Below are positions 17,326 through 28,607 of a DNA stretch of 64,000 bases, piece after piece; position 1 is the first letter of the stretch, and each line of letters starts with the position of its first letter. Made by a program: the position numbers and the translations under genes. Below the pieces are notes generated by a model. It worked only from the letters and a program-made list of their open reading frames with translations, ran no database searches and was not told where the DNA came from. The stretch comes from Nonomuraea sp. PA05 (GTDB lineage: Bacteria > Actinomycetota > Actinomycetes > Streptosporangiales > Streptosporangiaceae). Location: positions 1 through 64,000 of the forward strand of contig NZ_VSEY01000051.1 in the NCBI RefSeq assembly GCF_008086045.1, written 5' to 3'.

Positions 17326-18171
17326 ATGAAGCTGAGCCGCGAGATCTCCGACGATGGCCGCTTCGTCCGGCAGCCGAACCGTTTCACGGATCGGCTCGGC
17401 CCTCCCGAGCCCGGCCGCTACCGGGTCTACGCGTCCTACGCCTGTCCGTGGGCGCAGCGCGTACTGATCGTCCGAAAGCTGCTGGGCCTGGAAGACCTGC
17501 TGGACGTCACGATCGTCGACCCCATCCGCGACGAGAAGGGCTGGCGCGTCCCCGGCGGCGATCCGGAGTACCTGTCGGAGCTGTACCACGCCACCGATCC
17601 CGGATACGCGGGCCGCTACACCGTGCCGTGCGTCTGGGACACCCAGGACAAGCGGATCGTCACCAACGACTTCCCCCAGATCACCCTCGATCTGGAGACG
17701 TCATGGGGCACTTCGCCCAACCTCTATCCGGAACGCCTGCGCCCCGACATCGACATCATGAACGACCGCCTCTACCACGGGCTCAACAACGCGGTCTACG
17801 AGGCGGGCTTCTCCCGTGACCAGCAGGTCTACGAGGAGGCGGTGGCCCGGGTGTTCACCACCCTCGACTTCCTGGAGGTGCGGCTGGCCGAGTCGGAGTT
17901 CCTCTTCGACTCGCTCACCGACAGCGACGTGCGCCTCTACACGACGCTGGCCAGGTTCGACTCCGTCTACTACGCGCACTTCAAGTGCTCGGTGCGGCGG
18001 CTGACGGACTATCCGGCGCTGTGGGCGTACGCGCGCCGCCTGTACGCCATCCCGGCCTTCCACGAGACCACCGACTTCGACCAGATCAAGCGCCACTACT
18101 ACGTCACCCAGACCAACATCAACCCGAGCCGGATCGTGCCGGTAGGGCCTGAGCTGGACTGGAGCCTGTAG
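17326..18171 (+). CDS. xi-class glutathione/mycothiol S-transferase (hydroquinone reductase-like)
   Basis: A 281-residue member of the ECM4/YqjG xi-class GST family, which reductively removes thiols from thiolated hydroquinones. The catalytic cysteine is in ASYACPWAQRVLI. GRYTVPCVWD and the later IVTNDFPQI carry the thiol-binding Val-Pro and Asn-Asp segments, and LYTTLARFDSVYYAHFKC is conserved in the helical domain. In an actinobacterium the thiol is presumably mycothiol (inference). Its last 53 nt overlap the convergent MFS gene. Confidence 0.87.
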   Translation: MKLSREISDDGRFVRQPNRFTDRLGPPEPGRYRVYASYACPWAQRVLIVRKLLGLEDLLDVTIVDPIRDEKGWRVPGGDPEYLSELYHATDPGYAGRYTVPCVWDTQDKRIVTNDFPQITLDLETSWGTSPNLYPERLRPDIDIMNDRLYHGLNNAVYEAGFSRDQQVYEEAVARVFTTLDFLEVRLAESEFLFDSLTDSDVRLYTTLARFDSVYYAHFKCSVRRLTDYPALWAYARRLYAIPAFHETTDFDQIKRHYYVTQTNINPSRIVPVGPELDWSL

Positions 18172-19402
18172 GCGCCGGCATCCGCACGAACAGCAGGGCA
18201 GAGGCCAGCATCACCACGGCGGCGGCACTCCAGGCGGCGGCGAGGCCCGCCTGGGCGGCCAGCGAGCCGAGTGTGAGATTGGCCACGATTCCCCCTGACT
18301 GCAGGGACAGCGAGCTCGTCGAGGTGACCGTGGTCCGCTCGGCCGCGGTCACCGCGTTGTGGGTGATCTCCAGGCACAGCACGGCCGTCACCGCGCCGCC
18401 GACGAAGAGGCAGACGTAGGCGAGCCCTGCGCTGACCACCCCGGGCGGCCCGTCCAGGCCCGCCGTCGCGGCCAGCGCGCCGATGGAGAGCGCGGTGAGC
18501 ACGGTGCCCGCGATCGCGCCCCTGGCCGAGCCCCCTGCCAGCCGCGCGGCGCGGGGCGCGAGCGAGCTGCCCAGCGCGCTGCCCGCGAACCCGAGCGCCG
18601 CCACCACCGCGTAGACCAGGCTGCCCTCCTCTGCCGTGCCGGCCAGCTCGGCCAGGCGGCCCGGCGTGAGCAGCTCGATGCTCATCAGCACCAGGCCGGA
18701 CGCGGCGGAGGCGATCATGAGCCTGCGCAGCACGGCGCCGCCCAGCGACAGCCGGACGCCGCCGATCACGGTTGCGGGCACCTCGCGCAGCACGCCCGCC
18801 AGCGAGCGGCGCCCGTGGCCGGGCTCTGGCAGCGCGAACACCACCACGATCAGCAGCACCAGCGCCGCCATCGCGCCTGCCAGGGGCGGCGCGGCCAGCG
18901 GGAAGATCAGCGACGGGGGCGCCAGGAGCGGCAGCGCGCCGCCCGCCAGCACCCCGAGGCACAGCGCCACGGACTCCATCGCGCCGCCCCTGGCCAGGCC
19001 GGGCCGCAGGTCGGCGTCACGGCCCTCGATGCCGTGCAGCGTGTCGACGTACCAGGAGGTGGCGGGGCCGCTGGACAGCGCCCGGGCGACGCCCTTGAAC
19101 ACGCCGCTCAGCATGAACATCCAGAACGTGGTGGACACGCTCATCAGCGCCAGCCCCGCCACGGTGAACGCGGCGGAGGCGGCCAGCACCATGCGCCTGC
19201 CGATCACGTCGGCCAGGCCGCCCGTCGGCAGCTCCAGGGTCACGGTCACCACCGAGAACACGGTCACCACCAGACCGATCTCGGCCAGGCCGAGGCCCCG
19301 TCCGGTCATCAGCAGGACCATGCTCGCCATCATGAGCCCCGGCGGCAGCCAGGTCAGGAAGCTGACGAGCATGTAACGCCGTAAGGCCGATCGCGCGGTC
19401 AT
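18119..19402 (-). CDS. MFS transporter
   Basis: A 427-residue major facilitator with about twelve hydrophobic segments. GGLADVIGRRMVLAASAAFTVAG between TM2 and TM3 is the family signature loop. It probably exports a drug or small molecule by proton antiport. The downstream part overlaps the end of the convergent GST gene by 53 nt. It overlaps the preceding winged-helix regulator gene by 4 nt, which strongly suggests the regulator controls it. Confidence 0.88.
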   Translation of the reverse strand: MTARSALRRYMLVSFLTWLPPGLMMASMVLLMTGRGLGLAEIGLVVTVFSVVTVTLELPTGGLADVIGRRMVLAASAAFTVAGLALMSVSTTFWMFMLSGVFKGVARALSSGPATSWYVDTLHGIEGRDADLRPGLARGGAMESVALCLGVLAGGALPLLAPPSLIFPLAAPPLAGAMAALVLLIVVVFALPEPGHGRRSLAGVLREVPATVIGGVRLSLGGAVLRRLMIASAASGLVLMSIELLTPGRLAELAGTAEEGSLVYAVVAALGFAGSALGSSLAPRAARLAGGSARGAIAGTVLTALSIGALAATAGLDGPPGVVSAGLAYVCLFVGGAVTAVLCLEITHNAVTAAERTTVTSTSSLSLQSGGIVANLTLGSLAAQAGLAAAWSAAAVVMLASALLFVRMPAPTGSSPAQALPARSGSG

Positions 19403-19983
19403 GACTCCTCCCTCCGTTTGCGGGGGAAACCCGCCACCCAGACGTTCACGAGCTGGGTGTCGGCCGCACCCTCGTGGCGGGCGGCCAGCTCGCGCAGGAT
19501 CTCCTCGGTGCGCGTGGCGAACTCAGCCAGCGCCGCAGGTGGCAGCTCGACGAGGTGGTCGCTCGCGCCCGCGGCCTCCACCCATGCGGGCGACCACTCG
19601 CTCTCGTCGAACTCCTCGACGATCCGGCCGAAGAGCCCGGCCTGGAGCGTCCGCATGTACTTGACCGTCTCGCGGCCCTCGGGAGTGACGGACATCTCAC
19701 GGCTGTTCCACGAGGTGTAGCGGTGCCGGGCCCGCCAGCGCCGCTCCCGGCCGTCGCGCTGCTCGGGGTCCTCCTCGATGAAGCCGAACTTGAACAGCTC
19801 GCGCAGGTGGTAGCTGGTCGAGCCGGAGCTCTCACCGACGGCGCGGCCCAGCTCGCTGGCGGTCGCGGGGCCGTCGGAGCGCAGCAGCCCGAGCAGCCGG
19901 GCCCGCAAGGGGTGGGTGACGGCCCGCAGCACCCGCGGGTCGCTGATCTCGTATTGCTCCTCCACGCCTCCACCGTAGACCAC
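19399..19983 (-). CDS. ArsR-like winged-helix transcriptional regulator (HTH_20)
   Basis: A 194-residue regulator. DPRVLRAVTHPLRARLLGLLRSDG, SELGRAVGESSGSTSYHLREL and KFGFIEE form the winged helix of the HTH_20/ArsR-like group. The C-terminal half is a helical effector region of unknown ligand. The GTG start at 19983 is shown; a second GTG at 19965 gives the more typical N-terminus MEEQYEISDPRV. It is translationally coupled to the MFS gene. A candidate operator (19996-20011) lies just upstream, between this gene and the divergent B3/B4 gene. Confidence 0.85.
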   Translation of the reverse strand: MVYGGGVEEQYEISDPRVLRAVTHPLRARLLGLLRSDGPATASELGRAVGESSGSTSYHLRELFKFGFIEEDPEQRDGRERRWRARHRYTSWNSREMSVTPEGRETVKYMRTLQAGLFGRIVEEFDESEWSPAWVEAAGASDHLVELPPAALAEFATRTEEILRELAARHEGAADTQLVNVWVAGFPRKRREES

Positions 19984-19995
19984 AAAGACAATTTT

Positions 19996-20011
19996 GCAAA
20001 GGATATTTTGC
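19996..20011. promoter_or_regulatory. inverted repeat GCAAA-N6-TTTGC, candidate operator
   Basis: GCAAAGGATATTTTGC lies in the 55-bp divergent gap, flanked by a direct repeat of ATTTTGC (19991 and 20005). The AT-rich composition stands out from its surroundings. It is likely the promoter/operator for the winged-helix regulator and possibly the divergent gene. Confidence 0.45.
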
Positions 20012-20038
20012 GGTTCTCGCCCTCCCTAGACTGGGGGA

Positions 20039-20683
20039 ATGCTCGACGACATCTGGGTGGACGACTCCGTCCTCGCACTGCGCCCCGACTTCGCGGTGCT
20101 CATCGTGACCGCGCACGGCCTGCGCAACGGCCCCACCGACGACCGCTCCCGCGCCTGGCTGGAGGCCGCCTCGGCGGTGGAGGTCCAGACGGACAAGATC
20201 GACGCGTGGAAGGACGCCTACAAGGCGTTCGGCGCCAAGCCGCAGCGCACCCGCCCGTCGGTCGACGCCCTGACCCGGCGCATGCCGCTGCCGGAGATCA
20301 ACCAGGTCGTCGACGCGTACAACTCGATCAGCGTGAAGCACGCGCTGCCCATCGGCGGCGAGGACCTCGACAAGTACGACGGCCCCGCCCGCCTGGTGCG
20401 GGCGACCGGCGAGGAGGCATCGGAGGAGGCGCTCGGGCAGCCGGAGCCCGGCGAGGTGATCTGGCGCGACGACATCGGTGTCACCTGCAGGAGATGGAAC
20501 TGGCGCCAGGTGGTTCGCACCCGTCTCACCGAGGAGACGACCAACGCGATCTTCCTGCTGGAGCGCCTGGAGCCCATGTCGCTGGAGGAGCTGAAGCAGG
20601 CCGGCGAGGAGCTTTGCGACCTCCTGTCCGAGTTGTCACCGGAGGTACGCATCGCAAGCCGCTTGGTGTCCGGCGGGAAATAA
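20039..20683 (+). CDS. B3/B4 tRNA-binding domain protein
   Basis: A 214-residue stand-alone B3/B4 domain, the editing-site fold of the phenylalanyl-tRNA synthetase beta subunit. SVDALTRRMPLPEINQVVDAYNSISVKHALPIGGEDLDKYDGPARLVRA carries the typical substrate-binding loop. Free-standing proteins may edit mischarged tRNA or bind amino acids; the role is unproven. It diverges from the winged-helix regulator gene. Confidence 0.82.
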   Translation: MLDDIWVDDSVLALRPDFAVLIVTAHGLRNGPTDDRSRAWLEAASAVEVQTDKIDAWKDAYKAFGAKPQRTRPSVDALTRRMPLPEINQVVDAYNSISVKHALPIGGEDLDKYDGPARLVRATGEEASEEALGQPEPGEVIWRDDIGVTCRRWNWRQVVRTRLTEETTNAIFLLERLEPMSLEELKQAGEELCDLLSELSPEVRIASRLVSGGK

Positions 20684-20888
20684 ACCTCATGTCGAGGTGT
20701 TGATACCAAAGAGTAATAATTGCTACAGCACCCCGGATTGACGAGGCGGGCGTGACCTCTTTGCGCGGTCCTGAGAGGATCGTTCGAGGCGGCACGGGTC
20801 CTTCGGCGCGCGCTGCCAGTCCGGGCGAGTAGCCTTGGACAGGTTCTCTAACATCAACGCCGATCTGCGGAAGAGGGCGATTTCCGCC

Positions 20889-24536
<3,648 letters not shown>

Positions 24537-24549
24537 GCCACCGTTTGTC

Positions 24550-24586
24550 GAGCCCCCGGTCCGCCCCGCGCGGCGGCCGGGGGCTC
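24550..24586 (+). terminator. kgd terminator hairpin
   Basis: GAGCCCCCGG pairs perfectly with CCGGGGGCTC (10 bp), 13 nt after the kgd stop codon. No long U-tract, as usual in actinobacteria. Confidence 0.7.
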
Positions 24587-24648
24587 ACTGCTGCCCGGGC
24601 AGGCTAAAGTGCAGGCCGGACGCCTGCCGCAACTGTGAATGGAGAGCG

Positions 24649-24831
24649 ATGTACTTCACCGATCGGGGGATCGAGGAGCTGGTCGAGCGCCGCGGCGAGG
24701 AGGAGGTCAGCATGCTGTGGCTGGGCGAGCGGCTGCGCGAGTTCGTCGATCTCCATCCCGAGTTCGAGGTCCCGGTCGAGCGGCTGGCCACCTGGCTGGC
24801 GCGGCTCGACGACGATGACGAGGACGACTGA
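24649..24831 (+). CDS. small acidic DUF6104-type protein
   Basis: A 60-residue protein beginning MYFTDRGIEELVERRGEEEV and ending in a run of Asp/Glu. It is recognised as the small conserved protein often found downstream of kgd in streptomycetes (DUF6104). No membrane segment or cysteine is present; the C-terminal segment PVERLATWLARLDDDDEDD is highly acidic. A GGAGAGCG ribosome site precedes the ATG. Its function is unknown; linkage to kgd suggests a metabolic or regulatory accessory role, which is inference. Confidence 0.8.
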   Translation: MYFTDRGIEELVERRGEEEVSMLWLGERLREFVDLHPEFEVPVERLATWLARLDDDDEDD

Positions 24832-24843
24832 CCGCGGGATATA

Positions 24844-24881
24844 ACGCGATACATCTTGAGTTTCCCGCGAACGCGACATAT
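24844..24881. promoter_or_regulatory. repeated ACGCGAYAYAT-type elements upstream of DUF4097/PadR
   Basis: Two similar AT-bearing segments, ACGCGATACAT (24844-24854) and ACGCGACATAT (24871-24881), stand in the 96-bp gap before the DUF4097 gene. PadR regulators often bind their own operon promoter, so these are operator candidates. Confidence 0.3.
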
Positions 24882-24927
24882 CGTGAATTGAGGAGCTTTG
24901 GTGTCGCCATGAGAGAGGCGGGGGAGC

Positions 24928-25731
24928 ATGCAGCAGTGGACGATCGACGAGCCGGGGCAGCTCACGTTCGGTGATGTGGACGCGCTGGACGTGCGCGTCG
25001 TCGCCGGACGGCTGGACGTGCTGGCCAGCGACGGCCCGGCCACCCTGGAGATCGCCGAGATCGAGCCGGGGTCACCGCTCACCATCACCTACGACGACGC
25101 CACCAGGTCGCTCGTCATCGCCGACCGCGACCTGACCTGGGAGGGCGTACTCGGCTGGCTGCGCCACGACCGGCGCAGGACGGTGCTGTCCATCACCGTG
25201 CCCAAGAGCTGCAAGGTCAAGGCGGGCGTGGTGTCCGCCCCCGCCGTGCTGGCCGGGTTCGAGCGGATGACGCACGTCAAGAGCGTCTCCGGAGACGTCG
25301 TGCTCGACGGGGTCAGCGGCGAGATCGCCGCCAACACCGTCTCGGGAGCCGTCGAGAGCCGGGCCCTCGACGGCGACCTGTCGTTCATCAGCGTCTCGGG
25401 CGACCTGACGGTGGCCGACGGCACCCCGCACCGGCTGAAGGCCAACACCGTCTCCGGCCGCATCACGGCGGATCTCGCGCTGCGACCCACGGGTCACGTC
25501 ACGTTCAACAGCGTTTCCGGTGACATCCTGGTCAGGCTGCCGGAGAACGTGGAGGCGGACGTCAGCGTCAGGTCCACCGCGGGAAGGCTGGTCAGCGCGT
25601 TCGAGGAATTGTCCAACACGAGCAGTCCCGGCGCGAAGTCGCTGTCGGGACGGCTGGGTGGCGGCATGGCCTCGCTGTCGGCCATCACGGTCTCCGGCGC
25701 GGTCACGCTGCTCAAGGGGGAGAAGGAATGA
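24928..25731 (+). CDS. DUF4097 family beta-strand repeat protein
   Basis: A 267-residue cytoplasmic DUF4097 (adhesin-like beta-helix) protein. Repeats of the type VKSVSGDVVLDGVSGEIAANTVSGAVESRALDGDL and FNSVSGDILVRLPENVEADVSV show the regular xVSGxxx ladder of a right-handed beta-solenoid. No signal peptide or membrane helix is visible. It overlaps by 4 nt the PadR regulator gene, a pairing common in actinobacteria. DUF4097 proteins are linked to envelope stress in some bacteria; here the role is inferred from that only. Confidence 0.85.
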   Translation: MQQWTIDEPGQLTFGDVDALDVRVVAGRLDVLASDGPATLEIAEIEPGSPLTITYDDATRSLVIADRDLTWEGVLGWLRHDRRRTVLSITVPKSCKVKAGVVSAPAVLAGFERMTHVKSVSGDVVLDGVSGEIAANTVSGAVESRALDGDLSFISVSGDLTVADGTPHRLKANTVSGRITADLALRPTGHVTFNSVSGDILVRLPENVEADVSVRSTAGRLVSAFEELSNTSSPGAKSLSGRLGGGMASLSAITVSGAVTLLKGEKE

Positions 25732-26468
25732 GCCCTGTCTTCGGTCACGGCCGGCTCCGGCTGTACCTGCTCAAGCTGCTGGACGAGAGCCCGCGCCACG
25801 GATATGAGGTCATCCGGCTGCTCCAGGACCGCTTCCTCGGCGTCTACTCGCCCTCCCCCGGCACGATCTACCCGCGCCTGGCCCGCCTGGAGGAGGAGGG
25901 CCTGGTGACGCACGAGGTGGTCGAGGGCAAGAAGGTGTTCTCGATCACAGACAAGGGCCGCGAGGAGCTGAACGCCCGGCTCGACGAGCTCGACGACCTG
26001 GAGCAGGAGATCTCCGCCTCCGTCCGCGACATCGCCCGCGAGGTCAAGGAGGACGTCCGCGACACCGTCAAGTCGCTGCGCGACGAGCTGACCCGGATGG
26101 CCAAGGACGTGCGGACCGGCGCGGCCGAGGACGGCAAGCGGCTGCGCGACCAGCAGAAGGAAGACCTCAAGCGGCTGCGCGACCAGCAGAAGCGCCAGTG
26201 GATGGAGCACGCCTACCACTGGCAGGACGAGGGCGAGCGGCTCACCCACGAGTGGCGCAAGATCTGGTCGCAGGTCTGGTCCACACTGGGCGGCCCGCCG
26301 TCCAGCCGGGCCGAGCTGGACGCCGAGCTGGGCGAGCTGCTGGCCGACTTCGTCGCCAAGGCCCGCGAGGAGGCCTCGAACGCCCGGCTGACGACGGAGA
26401 AGCTGGCCGAGCTTCGCACGACGCTGGACGAGACCGCCCGCCGCATCCACGACATCCTCGACCGCTGA
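25728..26468 (+). CDS. PadR family transcriptional regulator with long coiled-coil C-terminus
   Basis: A 246-residue regulator. The PadR winged helix is at the N-terminus: LYLLKLLDESPRHGYEVIRLLQDRF, SPGTIYPRLARLEEEGLVTHEVVEGKKVFSITDKGREEL. The rest (residues ~85-246) is an unusually long charged helical region with repeats such as DGKRLRDQQKEDLKRLRDQQ, probably a coiled coil for dimerisation. It is coupled to the DUF4097 gene, and autoregulation through the upstream AT-bearing elements is likely. Confidence 0.88.
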   Translation: MSPVFGHGRLRLYLLKLLDESPRHGYEVIRLLQDRFLGVYSPSPGTIYPRLARLEEEGLVTHEVVEGKKVFSITDKGREELNARLDELDDLEQEISASVRDIAREVKEDVRDTVKSLRDELTRMAKDVRTGAAEDGKRLRDQQKEDLKRLRDQQKRQWMEHAYHWQDEGERLTHEWRKIWSQVWSTLGGPPSSRAELDAELGELLADFVAKAREEASNARLTTEKLAELRTTLDETARRIHDILDR

Positions 26469-26501
26469 CCGGCCGGGGAGCGCCACCGCCTCCCCGGCCG
26501 G
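26469..26501 (+). terminator. terminator of the DUF4097/PadR operon
   Basis: CCGGCCGGGGAG pairs perfectly with CTCCCCGGCCGG (12 bp) around a 9-nt loop, directly after the PadR stop codon. Confidence 0.8.
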
Positions 26502-26533
26502 ATCGCTTTCCCGCACCGTCACGCACCCCCGAC

Positions 26534-26674
26534 GCGGGCACGCGCTCCTACCCGGGCACGCGCTCCTACCCTGACACGCGCTTCTCCAGGCACGCGCTCT
26601 CACCCGGGCACGCGCTTCTACACGGGCATGCGCTAACTACGCGGGCATGCGCTATCTACGCGGGCATGCGATCC
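26534..26674. repeat. degenerate tandem repeat of 18-19 bp, about 8 copies
   Basis: Successive units resemble GCGGGCACGCGCTCCTAC, drifting to GCGGGCATGCGCTATCTAC in the last copies; most are 18 or 19 bp and one is 16 bp. The array fills the gap between the convergent PadR and MpaB-like genes and runs through the stop codon of the latter, whose last codons and TAG are made of repeat sequence. Confidence 0.8.
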
Positions 26675-27516
26675 ATCCCGCGGCGGCGCGCCGAGTTCCG
26701 CTCGGCCCTGCGGGCCTGGTACGCGATCGGCATGTACCGCAGCCGCTCCGGCAGCCGCGGCGTCAGCATCGCCACCGCGTGCCCGAGATGCCGCAGCCGC
26801 CGCTCGTCCCTGGCGGTCCACCGCAGCCCGAGCTTCTCCCGCACCGCGGGCGGCAGGGTGCCGACGGTGACGAAGTAGTTGAACTCGCCCGCGCCGGCCC
26901 CCACCGGCGTCCACAACCGCCGCAGCGGTGCGGGCAGCCGGGGCGGCGCCGGGGTGCCGCGCATCACCGACAGCACGTCGAGGGCGGTCGCGTGCGGCTC
27001 CAGCCGATCGCCGACCATCTGCTCGAAGTACCGCCAGAACGCCTCGACGTCCTCGGGCATCTCCCGCTCAGGGACCCGCAGGATGGCGCCGAGCTGCCGC
27101 GACTCCGCGTAGAGCCGCCGCTCCTGCTCCCGCGTGAACGGGGTGCCGAAGTGCCGGTTGAGCGCGATGAACCGCTCGAACAGCGACAGGTGCACCCATG
27201 CCCACGCCTCGCCGTTCAGCGCGTGGTAGTGCCTGCCCTGCTCGTCCACGCCGCTGATGGGTTTGTGCAGCTCCCTGAGCCGCTGCCCCTCGGCGGGGCC
27301 GTCCTCGCCGCCGTAGACCCAGAGCTGCACGGAGGTGAGCGTGCGCTCCAGCCGCCCCCACGGGTCGTCCTTGTACGTGGAGTGCTCGGCGACCGCCGCC
27401 CCGACAGCCGGATGCATCGTCTGGAGAACCAGCGCGCTGCCGGCCACGAGCAGGTTGCGGTATTCGCCGGCGGTGTCCCAGTGCATCGAACCTGGGCCGA
27501 AGGGCTCAACGTCCAT
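26656..27516 (-). CDS. oxygenase MpaB family protein (DUF2236)
   Basis: A 286-residue DUF2236/MpaB-type protein, the haem-dependent oxygenase-like family related to latex-clearing protein. MDVEPFGPGSMHWDTAGEYRNLLVAGSALVLQTMHPAVGAAVAEHSTYKDDPWGRL is the typical N-terminus, with the conserved HPAVGAAVAEHS. ATG 27516 is chosen because GGGAGG lies 8 nt upstream and homologues begin near here; an upstream in-frame ATG at 27588 would read through a large palindrome. The C-terminus ends inside a tandem repeat. The substrate is unknown. Confidence 0.82.
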   Translation of the reverse strand: MDVEPFGPGSMHWDTAGEYRNLLVAGSALVLQTMHPAVGAAVAEHSTYKDDPWGRLERTLTSVQLWVYGGEDGPAEGQRLRELHKPISGVDEQGRHYHALNGEAWAWVHLSLFERFIALNRHFGTPFTREQERRLYAESRQLGAILRVPEREMPEDVEAFWRYFEQMVGDRLEPHATALDVLSVMRGTPAPPRLPAPLRRLWTPVGAGAGEFNYFVTVGTLPPAVREKLGLRWTARDERRLRHLGHAVAMLTPRLPERLRYMPIAYQARRAERNSARRRGMDRMPA

Positions 27517-27524
27517 GATGACCG

Positions 27525-27569
27525 CCTCCCGGGTGATACAACCCAATTCCTTTTGTATCACCCGGGAGG
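27525..27569. promoter_or_regulatory. perfect 17-bp inverted repeat covering the RBS of the MpaB-like gene
   Basis: CCTCCCGGGTGATACAA (27525-27541) and TTGTATCACCCGGGAGG (27553-27569) are exact inverted repeats separated by 11 nt. On the minus strand the promoter-distal arm contains the GGGAGG ribosome site of the MpaB-like gene. It could be a repressor operator, an RNA hairpin that hides the ribosome site, or a terminator for the upstream gene. Confidence 0.8.
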
Positions 27570-27592
27570 GGCGGAAGTAACCCTTCACTTAT

Positions 27593-28549
27593 TCAGGCGG
27601 TAAAGACCACCTTGCCGAAGATCTCCCCTGCGGCCATGGCCGCGAAGCCGTCCCGCGCGTCGGCCAGCGGCAACGCCCTGTCGATCACCGGCCGCAGCCC
27701 GGTCTGCTCCAGGAACACCGCCAGCCGCGCCAGTTGCTCCCGCGTCCCCATCGTCGTGCCGATCACGGACAACTGGAGGAAGAAGACCCGGTTCAGATCG
27801 GCCGGCGGCACCGCGCCGCTGGTGGCGCCGGAGACGACGACGCACCCGCCGGGCTTGAGCGACTTGAGCGAATGGTCCCAGGTGGCCTGCCCGACCGTCT
27901 CCATGACCGCGTCCACCCGCTCGGGCAGCCGCGCGCCCGGCTCGAAGACCTGGTCGGCGCCGAGCGCCCGCGCCCGCTCACGCTTCTCCTCCGAGCGGCT
28001 GGTCGCCCACACCCGGTACCCGGCGGCCCGGCCGAGCGCGATCAGCGCGGTCGCGACGCCGCCGCCCGCCCCCTGCACCAGCACGGTGGCGCCGGGCTGC
28101 AGCCCGGCCTTGTCGAACAACATCCGGTACGCGGTCAGCCAGGCCGTCGGCAGGCAGGCCGCGTGCTCGAAACTCAGCCCGGCGGGCTTGGGCACCAGGT
28201 TCCGGCGCGGCACGGCCACCCGCTCGGCGAACGTGCCGTCGTGCACCTCCGACAGCAGTGAGCGCTTGGGATCGAGCGTCTCGTCGGCCCCGCTGCCGAT
28301 GACGGCGTGCACGATGACCTCGTTACCGTCCTCGTCCACGCCGGCGGCGTCGCAGCCGAGCACGATCGGCAGCCGGTCCTGCCTGATGCCGACGCCCTTG
28401 AGCGTCCACAGGTCGTGGTGGTTGAGCGCGGCAGCCCGTACGGTGACGGTCGTCCACCCTTCGGGCACCTTCGGCTCTGGGTGCTCGCCCAGCGTCAGTC
28501 CGGCGAGCGGGTTGTCGGGATCGGTCTGTGTGGCGGTTACGGCGAACAT
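27593..28549 (-). CDS. zinc-binding-dehydrogenase-family quinone oxidoreductase (MDR)
   Basis: A 318-residue NADPH:quinone-oxidoreductase-like MDR protein. It lacks the structural zinc cysteine loop. ALNHHDLWTLKG and VLGCDAAGVDEDG are in the catalytic domain; VLVQGAGGGVATALIALGRAAGYRVWATSRSEEK binds NADP(H), with Ser/Arg at the position selecting NADPH. It likely reduces quinones or enones in the cytoplasm. It lies upstream of the MpaB-like gene with a 76-nt gap that contains a strong palindrome. Confidence 0.87.
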   Translation of the reverse strand: MFAVTATQTDPDNPLAGLTLGEHPEPKVPEGWTTVTVRAAALNHHDLWTLKGVGIRQDRLPIVLGCDAAGVDEDGNEVIVHAVIGSGADETLDPKRSLLSEVHDGTFAERVAVPRRNLVPKPAGLSFEHAACLPTAWLTAYRMLFDKAGLQPGATVLVQGAGGGVATALIALGRAAGYRVWATSRSEEKRERARALGADQVFEPGARLPERVDAVMETVGQATWDHSLKSLKPGGCVVVSGATSGAVPPADLNRVFFLQLSVIGTTMGTREQLARLAVFLEQTGLRPVIDRALPLADARDGFAAMAAGEIFGKVVFTA

Positions 28550-28607
28550 GGCCGCACCTTACTCCGGGCGCCCGCCGCCGGACTTCAGCACGCCCGCTCA
28601 GCCTCGC

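Noticed and set aside
26198..26878. plus-strand frame through the 18-bp tandem repeat
   Set aside because: It overlaps both PadR and the MpaB-like gene in other frames and is made mainly of repeat and antisense sequence.
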